Source: Arthrobacter sp. PsM3 (GTDB lineage Bacteria; Actinomycetota; Actinomycetes; Actinomycetales; Micrococcaceae). From it: a stretch of DNA of 64,000 nucleotides. The translations under genes were made by a program, and so were the position numbers. The stretch covers positions 21,834-85,833 of the forward strand of contig NZ_JARUXE010000021.1 of assembly GCF_030433895.1 (NCBI RefSeq), written 5' to 3'. Under the pieces are notes generated by a model, which was given only the letters and a program-made list of their open reading frames with translations, was not told the origin of the DNA and made no database searches. Within the stretch, counting starts at the first letter, position 1. Every line of letters starts with the position of its first letter. This document shows, in pieces, positions 57,827 through 64,000 of this stretch.

Positions 57827-57900
57827 TAGGGCTACTCGGACTTGAACCGAGGACCTTAGGATTATGAGTCCCGCGCTCTAACCAGCTGAGCTATAGCCCC
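57827..57900 (-). tRNA. tRNA with CAT anticodon (tRNA-Met or tRNA-Ile2)
   Basis: The 74-base cloverleaf has acceptor GGGGCTA/TAGCCCT, a D arm GCTC/GAGC, an anticodon loop CTCATAA and a T arm CTCGG-TTCAAGT-CCGAG. No CCA is encoded. The anticodon stem has weak outer pairs (G-T and C-A). The acceptor resembles tRNA-Ile rather than elongator tRNA-Met, so it could be the lysidine-modified tRNA-Ile2. Confidence 0.85.
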
Positions 57901-57904
57901 GTGG

Positions 57905-57950
57905 GCCCGGAAACCGCTCAGGCCCTCAATGGGCCGGATGGTTTCCGGGC
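57905..57950. other. Nested hairpin between glycosyltransferase and tRNA
   Basis: The 11-bp arms GCCCGGAAACC and GGTTTCCGGGC enclose an inner GGCCC/GGGCC stem. It may terminate the glycosyltransferase transcript or mark the tRNA leader for processing. Confidence 0.6.
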
Positions 57951-57982
57951 GAAAATCACTCTAACAATAGTAGTGGCCCTAT

Positions 57983-59179
57983 TCAGACAACGAGGTCGTC
58001 GTAGCTCGCGCCGCGGTAGAGATCCTCGAAGGCCTGCAGGGTGCGTTCGATGCTGTGGTTCTCCACGATCCCCCGGCTCGCCTTGCCCATGGCCTCCAGC
58101 TCGTCCGCGGGGAGCGACAGCACGCGGACCATCTTGGCTGCAAGGTCGTCGCTGTCATTGGGCGTGAACAAGTAGCCGTTCTCCCCGTCGCGCACCAGGT
58201 GCGGCAGGGCCATGGCGTCCGCGAGAAGCACCGGTGTGGAGGCCGACATCGCTTCGAGCGTCACGAGGGACTGAAGTTCGGCCGTGCCGGGCATGCAGAA
58301 CAGGTCCGCCGCGATGTAGGCCTTGCGGAGGTCGGCGTCGCTGGCCAGTCCCAGGAACTTGACCCGGTCCTGCAAACCGAGCCGGGCCACCTGCGCCTCG
58401 AGGGCAGGGCGCACTTCTCCGCCGCCAACGACCTCCAGATGGATGTCCAGCTCCTTGGGCGTCTTGGCGACAGCGTCGATCAGGACGTCGATGTGTTTTT
58501 CCTCGGCCAGCCGGCCGACGAACAGAACGGTGGGGCTTGAGTGGCGCTCCAGCTCTTCGCCGGGCTTAAGTTCGTAGGCCGCGGAGTCGATGCCGTTGGA
58601 AAGCGGCAGGACCTTGCGGAGGAAGGCATGCTGGTGCATTGCCGTCGCCGCCAGCGGCGTGGGGGTGGTGATGACGTCGGCCTGGCCCATGACCTTGCCC
58701 ATGTCCTTCCAGGAGATGCGACCCACGATGTCCTTGAACCACTGCGGGAAGGGCAGGAACGGGTTCAGGTTCTCAGGCATGAAGTGGTTGGTCGCCACAA
58801 TCCGGATGCCACGCTTGACGGCCTCGTAGAGGACGTGCTCCCCGATCATGTAGTGGCTCTGGATGTGCACGACGTCGGGCTTGACGCGGTCGAAGAGGAG
58901 GCTGATTTCCTTCTTGATCTCCCAGGGGAAGGTGATCCGGAAGTATTCGTGGGTGGGAACTGAGTGCGAGCGGATCCGGTGGACAGTGCCCTCGTCGCTG
59001 AATTCGGTGTAGCTCTTGCCCTTGTCCGGGCGGCAGGCGAGAACGTGAACATCGTGTCCGCGCGCCTTCATGCCCTTGGCCAGGCGGTAGCTGAACATGG
59101 CAGCGCCGTTGACGTGGGGCGGATAAGTGTCCGCGGCAATCAGAATGGTCATCGGATGCTGGTTGTCGGGCATGGTCAC
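57983..59179 (-). CDS. Glycosyltransferase family 4 protein
   Basis: A 398-residue GT-B enzyme. 'AADTYPPHVNGAAMFSYRLA' is the N-terminal acceptor-side motif, 'VLFVGRLAEEKHIDVLIDA' binds the nucleotide sugar, and 'GTAELQSLVTLEAM' carries the E(x7)E motif. It resembles lipid or phosphatidylinositol glycosyltransferases, and a CDP-alcohol phosphatidyltransferase gene lies upstream, so a glycolipid product is plausible. GTG 59179 is chosen with AGGAG eight bases upstream. Confidence 0.9.
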   Translation of the reverse strand: MTMPDNQHPMTILIAADTYPPHVNGAAMFSYRLAKGMKARGHDVHVLACRPDKGKSYTEFSDEGTVHRIRSHSVPTHEYFRITFPWEIKKEISLLFDRVKPDVVHIQSHYMIGEHVLYEAVKRGIRIVATNHFMPENLNPFLPFPQWFKDIVGRISWKDMGKVMGQADVITTPTPLAATAMHQHAFLRKVLPLSNGIDSAAYELKPGEELERHSSPTVLFVGRLAEEKHIDVLIDAVAKTPKELDIHLEVVGGGEVRPALEAQVARLGLQDRVKFLGLASDADLRKAYIAADLFCMPGTAELQSLVTLEAMSASTPVLLADAMALPHLVRDGENGYLFTPNDSDDLAAKMVRVLSLPADELEAMGKASRGIVENHSIERTLQAFEDLYRGASYDDLVV

Positions 59180-59273
59180 GTGGAGAGCTCCTGGTGGTCA
59201 CGGTGCGGGCAGCTGGGACGGTGATGGCCGTCGGTGCAGGCGTGCCGGGCCTACTGCTGAGGTCTGGATTGCC

Positions 59274-60179
59274 CTAGGACACCCGGCCTGCGGCCTTCCG
59301 AGCGTCTTTCCTGCGCTTGGTGACTTCGGGATGGTGCCTGGACAAAGCGATCACTCCCACGATAGCAAGCGATCCGGCCGCCCCCATCGCAATCGCCGTC
59401 ACGGCGTGGACATCGGGGCGCAGCTCACCGAGGATGGTGATGCCGATCGCGATGCCGACCATCGGGTCGATCACCGTCAGTCCGGCGATCACAAGGTCCG
59501 GCGGGCCCCCGGAGTAGGCGTTCTGCACGAACCACGAGCCGAGACCGCCCGCGGCGATGATGGCGACCACCGAATACCACGGCACATTCAGCACTCCCAG
59601 TCCGTTCGGATCCAGCAGATGCTTGCCAATGATCCGGGTCAGGACGGCGACAAAGCCGAACAGGATGCCCGCGCCGAGGATGTAGATGAAGGCGCTCATC
59701 CGGTGCTTGAACATCAGGGCGAGTGTTCCGAAAAGCCCGACCGCCAAGGCCAGCAGCAGCACGATGGTCAGCTCATCGGCGGAGCTGACCTTGTGGGTCT
59801 CCTGGGTCACGGTGACCGCCAGCACTACAAACAGCGCCGAACCTGTGACGCAGGCGGAAATCGCCACGACCGTGGCCCGGTTCATGGTCAGCCCCTGGTC
59901 CTTGGTGTTGACGATGGTGGTGATGACGAGGGCGATCGCCCCGATCGGCTGGACTACAGTGAGTGGCGCCATGACGAGGGCGACGGCGTTCATCGCCATG
60001 CCCGCACACAGCAGCAGGAGGCCGAAGACCCAGCGGGGGCTGCGGATCAGGCGGAGCATCCCGTGGCTGCTGAGCGCGAGTCCCCCGGTGTCGGCCTTGA
60101 CCGCGCTGCCCTGGCGCTGGGCGCCGAAAGCGAGGCAGAACGCGCCCAGCACAGCAAGCATGACGGCGAACCACACCAT
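59274..60179 (-). CDS. DMT superfamily transporter (NIPA-like)
   Basis: A 301-residue membrane protein with about nine or ten helices. 'VWFAVMLAVLGAFCLAFGAQ', 'MAPLTVVQPIGAIALVITTI' and 'GLTVIDPMVGIAIGITILGE' are typical of the DMT/NIPA group, whose eukaryotic members move magnesium. The substrate is unknown. Its ATG overlaps the phosphatidyltransferase stop by one base (TGATG). Confidence 0.85.
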   Translation of the reverse strand: MVWFAVMLAVLGAFCLAFGAQRQGSAVKADTGGLALSSHGMLRLIRSPRWVFGLLLLCAGMAMNAVALVMAPLTVVQPIGAIALVITTIVNTKDQGLTMNRATVVAISACVTGSALFVVLAVTVTQETHKVSSADELTIVLLLALAVGLFGTLALMFKHRMSAFIYILGAGILFGFVAVLTRIIGKHLLDPNGLGVLNVPWYSVVAIIAAGGLGSWFVQNAYSGGPPDLVIAGLTVIDPMVGIAIGITILGELRPDVHAVTAIAMGAAGSLAIVGVIALSRHHPEVTKRRKDARKAAGRVS

Positions 60180-60814
60180 CAGCGCGTGCCGCCTTCGGCG
60201 TCGAGCTTGGCGGCCTTGAGCATCTTGCCTTTGCGGATGATGGCCCAGAAGTAGTTGTAGCCGGCGATCCAGTGTCCCACCAGCCCGAGACCGAGGAAGA
60301 TCCAGGCGGCCACTAAGTAGACCTCGGCGCCGGGCACCGGAAGCTTCGAGAGCACGAGCAGCGGGGTGCCGACCAAGAGGAGTGCGGTCCGGATCTTGCC
60401 GACCGTGCTTACCGGCAGGTCGGGGTGGCCGTGGAAGTAGTAGAGCGACAGGGCGAGGAGGATGGCATCCGGGACGAGCAGTGCCACGAGGTACCACCAC
60501 TCCACGACGCCGGCGATCACGAGCGTCACGGCAACCGCGATCAGCGCGAGCCGGTCCGCGATGGGATCCATGACCCGCCCAAGGTTGGACATCTGGTCGA
60601 ACCGGCGGGCGAAGTAGCCGTCCACCCAGTCGGTGCTGCCCATAATGGCCAGCACGAGGGCGGCGTAACCGTATTCCTGCTGCCCGAGGACGAGCCAGAT
60701 GAAGAGCGGGACGCCGAGGAACCGCACCACTGTCACCACGTTGGGGATGGTGAAGACCCTGTCGTGGTGGATCTGGGCCCGACCGGGCCGGGAACCAGCG
60801 CCAATGAACTTCAT
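60179..60814 (-). CDS. CDP-alcohol phosphatidyltransferase family protein (PgsA-like)
   Basis: A 211-residue membrane enzyme with six helices. The diagnostic D(x)2DG(x)2AR(x)8G(x)3D(x)3D motif is complete from 'DWVDGYFAR' to 'GRVMDPIAD' (residues 62-87). It joins CDP-diacylglycerol to an alcohol such as glycerol phosphate or inositol phosphate. The specific product is not clear; cardiolipin synthase-type and PgsA-type members look alike. Confidence 0.9.
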   Translation of the reverse strand: MKFIGAGSRPGRAQIHHDRVFTIPNVVTVVRFLGVPLFIWLVLGQQEYGYAALVLAIMGSTDWVDGYFARRFDQMSNLGRVMDPIADRLALIAVAVTLVIAGVVEWWYLVALLVPDAILLALSLYYFHGHPDLPVSTVGKIRTALLLVGTPLLVLSKLPVPGAEVYLVAAWIFLGLGLVGHWIAGYNYFWAIIRKGKMLKAAKLDAEGGTR

Positions 60815-60869
60815 CCAGTCCCCCTTTCCGTGGCCAGCAACGTTCGGGCGTCGCAGTTCAGCGGGCTGC

Positions 60870-61772
60870 CTAGCCCTGGAGCAGTTTGCGCAGCAGGAAC
60901 ACGAGGGCTGCAGCTGAGGCGGTCAGGGCGACGAGCGGTTTCCACCGCTGGCCCAGTTGGCCCGCCGCGCCTGCGCCGGCGCTGTCCGCAGCGGTGCCCG
61001 AGGCCTTCGCGGGCCGTTTCGATGTGCGTTCTGCGGCGGCGGACCGGAAAGCGGCGACCTTTCCGCTGAGCTGTTCTTTGCCGTCCTGCAGCTTGACCTG
61101 GGCCGCGGCCAGCAGGGCCTGCGCCTGGGACTTGACGTCGAGTTCCTCGTTGAGTTCATCGCGAACGCCGGTGAGGTGGGTACGGCGCTGGTCCAGCCGG
61201 CGTCGAAGTTCCGCTTCGCTGGGCGGCGGACCGAAGTCCGGCTCGGCGGCCATCTTGGCTTCCTTTTCGGCTTTGGCCTTGGCGGCGGCCGCCGCTTTGG
61301 CGGCCTTGGCGGCCTTGTACTGCTCCGAGTCAGGGTCCAGCACGGCAGGATCGAAAGCCGAGCCCTCCTTGGCGATGCCGAGGTCGTACTTGAGGCCGCG
61401 GATGGTGTCTTCCGGAACCAGCGGCATGGCCTTCTTGAACTTGCCGACGCCCACCAGCCCGACGATCGCAGCGATCAGCAGGAACACTCCACAGACCAGC
61501 AGGGCCGCGAGCCAGGCGGGCATGATCGTGGCGAGGCCCATGATCGCTGCGACGATGAGGCCGATGACCAGGAAGGATACGAAGACAAGTGCGACGGCGA
61601 GAAAGGCTGCGGCGACGCCGACCTGGATGCCCTTGCGCTTGATCTCGACTTTGGCGAGGGCAATCTCGTCGTTGAGCTGCCGCGGGGCCAGTTTGGAGAT
61701 CAGTTTCAAGGTTCTGGGCAGCGCGGAAATGCGCAGCCCTCCGCCTGTGCCGCCGCTGTGACGTCCGCTCAT
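60870..61772 (-). CDS. Phage holin family (holin-X, PF07332-like) membrane protein
   Basis: A 300-residue protein. The N-terminal 'RQLNDEIALAKVEIKRKGIQ' and two adjacent helices (residues 50-72, 82-108) match the actinobacterial holin-X family of chromosomal proteins, which are not tied to prophages. A Lys/Ala-rich segment (150-175) and a long amphipathic region follow, and a last helix ends the protein. Function unknown. Confidence 0.75.
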   Translation of the reverse strand: MSGRHSGGTGGGLRISALPRTLKLISKLAPRQLNDEIALAKVEIKRKGIQVGVAAAFLAVALVFVSFLVIGLIVAAIMGLATIMPAWLAALLVCGVFLLIAAIVGLVGVGKFKKAMPLVPEDTIRGLKYDLGIAKEGSAFDPAVLDPDSEQYKAAKAAKAAAAAKAKAEKEAKMAAEPDFGPPPSEAELRRRLDQRRTHLTGVRDELNEELDVKSQAQALLAAAQVKLQDGKEQLSGKVAAFRSAAAERTSKRPAKASGTAADSAGAGAAGQLGQRWKPLVALTASAAALVFLLRKLLQG

Positions 61773-61942
61773 CGGTCCCGCCTAACTGGTTACGTCTGTG
61801 ATTCCGCGTACGCGGGATTGCCGGTCTGCGCAGCTTCACGCACACCCCGGTGTCAAAACTACCATTCAGGCTCCGTGCCGGGGCGCGGGGGCGGGCTGTG
61901 GCGCGCCCCCTGCCGCACACCCGGAAGGCTTGTCGTGAGCCC

Positions 61943-61948
61943 TAGGAT
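61943..61948 (+). promoter_or_regulatory. Predicted -10 box (TAGGAT) for MFS exporter gene
   Basis: TAGGAT lies eight bases before GTG 61957. No Shine-Dalgarno is present. Confidence 0.5.
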
Positions 61949-61956
61949 TGGGCACT

Positions 61957-63180
61957 GTGACTACACCCACCAATCCCGGCGATTCCCTGACCCGCCGCCG
62001 CAGGCTCCTCTACATTCTGATGTTGGGCGCGCTGACCGCCCTGGGACCGTTCACCGTGGACCTGTATCTTCCAGCCTTCCCGGCGCTGGAAGAAAGCCTG
62101 GGCGTCTCGGAGGCAGCCGTTCAGCTGACGCTGACCGGCACCACGATCGGCTTTGCCTTGGGCCAGTTGGTGGTGGGCCCGCTCAGTGACAAGTTCGGCC
62201 GCCGGCTGCCGCTGATCCTGGCAACGGCGGTGCACATCATGGCCTCCCTGGGCGCGGCCCTGTCGACCGACATCTCGACGCTGGGCTTCTTCCGGGTGCT
62301 GATGGGAGTCGGTGCGGCGGGAGGCGGTGTGGTGGCCATGGCGATGGTGCGGGACCTGTTCAGCGGCTTCGCCATGGTGCGGATGTTCTCCCGGATGGCC
62401 CTGGTGAACGGCCTGGCGCCGATCCTCGCCCCCGTCATCGGTTCACAGCTGCTGCTGTTCATGCCGTGGCCGGGGATCTTCTTCTTCCTGGCCGGCTACG
62501 GGATGTGTGTCCTCATCGCCGCGGTGTTTGTGGTGCGCGAGACGCTCCCCCGCGAACTTCGTGGAAGAACTGGCATGACCGCCCGCCAGCGCTACGGTGT
62601 CCTGTTCGCGGACCGGATCTTCGTTGGCCTGCTGCTGGTGGGCGGGATGAACTTCGGCGGGCTGTTCACCTACCTTTCCGCGTCGCCGTTCCTGTTCCAG
62701 GATGTCTACGGCTTCAGCCCGCAGCAGTACGGCCTCCTCTTCGGCGTGAATTCCCTGGGCATTGTCGCGGGGGTGCAGACCAGCTCACGGCTCATCCGGA
62801 AGGTCCCGCCGCAGTGGATCCTGGCCTGCTCCACGGCGTGGATGTTCCTCATGGCCGTGCTGATCGTGATTTTCGACCAGCTGGGCTTCGGGCTGTGGGG
62901 CGTGATGGTCCCGCTGTGGTTCTACATCCTCGGCGCGGGCTTCACGTTCCCGTGCGTCCAGGTGCTGGCCCTGGCCAAGCACGGCGCGCAGGCCGGCACC
63001 GCCGCCTCCCTGCTCGGTGCCGCCACGTTCCTGATGGCCGGGCTCATCTCCCCGGTCGTGGGCTGGTTGGGAGTCACTTCCGCCACCCCGATGGGAGCAG
63101 TCCAGGCCGCGTGTATTTTCCTGGCTGCCGCCGCCCTTTGGCTGGTCGTCAGGCCCCGCACGGTCCCGGCAATCCAGTAG
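61957..63180 (+). CDS. Bcr/CflA-type multidrug efflux MFS transporter
   Basis: A 407-residue, 12-helix transporter. 'ALTALGPFTVDLYLPAFPAL' in the first helix and 'GQLVVGPLSDKFGRRLPL' in the loop between helices 2 and 3 are typical of the Bcr/CflA drug:proton antiporter group. 'GAAGGGVVAMAMVRDLF' follows. Substrates cannot be assigned. The start is GTG 61957, next to the predicted -10 box; an in-frame TTG lies at 61948. Confidence 0.92.
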   Translation: MTTPTNPGDSLTRRRRLLYILMLGALTALGPFTVDLYLPAFPALEESLGVSEAAVQLTLTGTTIGFALGQLVVGPLSDKFGRRLPLILATAVHIMASLGAALSTDISTLGFFRVLMGVGAAGGGVVAMAMVRDLFSGFAMVRMFSRMALVNGLAPILAPVIGSQLLLFMPWPGIFFFLAGYGMCVLIAAVFVVRETLPRELRGRTGMTARQRYGVLFADRIFVGLLLVGGMNFGGLFTYLSASPFLFQDVYGFSPQQYGLLFGVNSLGIVAGVQTSSRLIRKVPPQWILACSTAWMFLMAVLIVIFDQLGFGLWGVMVPLWFYILGAGFTFPCVQVLALAKHGAQAGTAASLLGAATFLMAGLISPVVGWLGVTSATPMGAVQAACIFLAAAALWLVVRPRTVPAIQ

Positions 63181-63195
63181 CCCGCTTCCCCCCGA

Positions 63196-63276
63196 GGGCA
63201 TGCCCAGTCTTCGCGGCCAGATGTGGGCATAAGGGCGCTATGTCCGCGCGCCAGCCCGGGCGCGGGGCATGTCCCC
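63196..63276 (+). repeat. 81-bp intergenic element, copy 1
   Basis: It starts with the palindrome GGGCATGCCC and ends GGGGCATGTCCCC. The middle shares 'GTCTTCG', 'CTATGTCC' and 'CGCGCCA' with copy 2. Confidence 0.85.
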
Positions 63277-63309
63277 TGGCAGGCCGGGACAGCGCACGGC
63301 CCACCCGGA

Positions 63310-63390
63310 GGACATGTCCGGTCTTCGGGGCCACGAATGGGCATATTGACACTATGTCCACGCGCCAACCCGAACGCGGGGCATGTCCCC
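63310..63390 (+). repeat. 81-bp intergenic element, copy 2
   Basis: It starts with the palindrome GGACATGTCC and ends GGGGCATGTCCCC. Same length as copy 1, starting 114 bp later. Confidence 0.85.
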
Positions 63391-63451
63391 CTCACCCGGG
63401 GAACGGGCGCGCAGCTGGCCACCGGCCCTGTTCCCGTCCGACGCCGGGCGA

Positions 63452-63457
63452 TAAAGT
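63452..63457 (+). promoter_or_regulatory. Predicted -10 box (TAAAGT) for small hypothetical gene
   Basis: TAAAGT lies seven bases before GTG 63465, with no ribosome-binding site. Confidence 0.5.
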
Positions 63458-63464
63458 TAGAGAT

Positions 63465-63872
63465 GTGCCCCACTGGCAGGACCACCCACCCAGACCGGCC
63501 ACGTGGCAGCGGTACGACACCGGAATCCTGCCACTGTGGTGGGACCGCCTGTGCAGCCAGACTAGCCAGCAGTCGGCGGCGCTGTTCGCGGCCGGGCTGT
63601 TTACCGAGGACCGCCGGCGCCCGATCGCGCAGTGGTACAACCCGGCCTTCGACTCGGCGCTCCTGGTCGCCCCCGAGACCTCACCCGAGTGGCCCGTGCA
63701 GCGCTTCGGGATCTTCTACGCCCCGCCCGGCGGCGGCTTCACCCAGGTCCACTCCGCCCCGCACGAGTGGCACCCCCGCGAACCCCGTAAGTCCCCCACC
63801 GAGAGTGAGGCCTTCCAGGCGGCGGTGGCGGAGGCCGAGCGGTTCCTGCAGGTGGAGATGTACTTCGTCTGA
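63465..63872 (+). CDS. Small protein of unknown function, Trp-rich
   Basis: A 135-residue protein that I do not assign to a named family. It has five Trp in the first half ('PHWQDHPPRPATWQRYD', 'LPLWWDRL', 'QWYNPAF') and a 'FGIFYAPPGGGF' segment; the C terminus is acidic and helical. No signal peptide or membrane helix is seen, so it is probably cytoplasmic. GTG 63465 is chosen for the TAAAGT box; the frame is open further upstream through the repeats. Confidence 0.7.
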   Translation: MPHWQDHPPRPATWQRYDTGILPLWWDRLCSQTSQQSAALFAAGLFTEDRRRPIAQWYNPAFDSALLVAPETSPEWPVQRFGIFYAPPGGGFTQVHSAPHEWHPREPRKSPTESEAFQAAVAEAERFLQVEMYFV

Positions 63873-63900
63873 GCAGGAAAAAGACGCCGTAAGAGGGCAC

Positions 63901-63941
63901 AAAAAAGGTCCCGCAGCCGGTTTAGCACCGGCCGCGGGACC
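63901..63941 (-). terminator. Rho-independent terminator of tRNA-Asn
   Basis: GGTCCCGC-A-GCCGG and CCGGC-C-GCGGGACC form a 13-bp stem with one mismatch. On the minus strand it is followed by six T. It lies just after the tRNA 3' end. Confidence 0.9.
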
Positions 63942-63947
63942 TGTCCG

Positions 63948-64000
63948 CTCCTCCTGCTGGACTTGAACCAGCAACCCTTCGATTAACAGTCGAATGCTCT
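63948..64000 (-). tRNA. tRNA-Asn (GTT anticodon), 5' part beyond the window
   Basis: The visible 3' portion has the anticodon arm TTCGA-CTGTTAA-TCGAA, variable loop GGGTT, T arm GCTGG-TTCAAGT-CCAGC, acceptor half AGGAGGA and discriminator G. The D arm is cut by the window edge. No CCA is encoded. Confidence 0.92.

Noticed and set aside
60870..61772. Prophage remnant suggested by the holin-family protein
   Set aside because: Holin-X proteins are normal chromosomal genes in Actinobacteria, and no phage structural, integrase or lysis genes are nearby.

Overview
The window is high-GC DNA from an actinobacterium. Gene order, protein content and frequent GTG starts fit the Micrococcaceae, most likely Arthrobacter or Pseudarthrobacter; the genus is an inference from family resemblance, not from a search.

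Core backbone. Most minus-strand genes form the conserved actinobacterial translation and isoprenoid block, read from high to low coordinates: rpsB, tsf, pyrH, frr, cdsA and a DivIVA-like gene (55.1-50.0 kb); then dxr, rseP, ispG, a GNAT acetyltransferase, proS and a TSUP permease (22.5-12.0 kb); then rimP, nusA, ylxR, infB and rbfA (6.5-0.4 kb). A 27-kb catabolic and transport region (22.7-50.0 kb) lies between the DivIVA-like gene and dxr. Smaller accessory insertions lie at 6.6-12 kb and 17.1-20 kb.

Catabolic region. A tripartite tricarboxylate transporter (tctC-tctB-tctA) is divergent from a CitA/CitB-type two-component system. Next is an eight-gene unit for branched-chain acyl-CoA degradation: carboxylase beta and alpha subunits, acyl-CoA dehydrogenase, CoA-transferase A and B, a MaoC-type hydratase and a CitE-type lyase, with a divergent TetR regulator. 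Beyond it are the three branched-chain 2-oxoacid dehydrogenase genes (E1 alpha, E1 beta, E2) and a divergent Lrp/AsnC regulator. This content closely resembles the Mycobacterium tuberculosis Rv2495c-Rv2506 leucine locus. Then come an acetate-type symporter (actP plus DUF485) and, divergently, a LytS/LytTR two-component system followed by a second DUF485-like/symporter pair. Three CRP/GlxR-like sites (TGTGA-N6-TCA) sit upstream of the tricarboxylate, branched-chain dehydrogenase and acetate operons, suggesting shared carbon-source control.

Right end (55-64 kb). This holds an M23 peptidase, an acyl-CoA dehydrogenase, a CAT-anticodon tRNA, a GT4 glycosyltransferase, a DMT/NIPA-like permease, a CDP-alcohol phosphatidyltransferase, a holin-family membrane protein, a Bcr/CflA-type MFS exporter, a small unknown protein and the 3' part of tRNA-Asn.

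Non-coding structure is the least expected content. Seven intergenic copies of an element exactly 70 bp long, with inverted termini (GGGG..TTTG / CAAAGTGCCCC), occur in both orientations. Two copies of an 81-bp element lie at 63.2-63.4 kb, several inverted repeats carrying GGCCGNT / ANCGGCC lie at 24.3 and 30.0-30.2 kb, and a 165-bp inverted repeat separates infB and rbfA. Nine genes have a TANNNT box 6-8 bp before the start codon and no Shine-Dalgarno sequence, which suggests leaderless transcripts. No integrase, transposase, CRISPR array or phage structural gene was seen.
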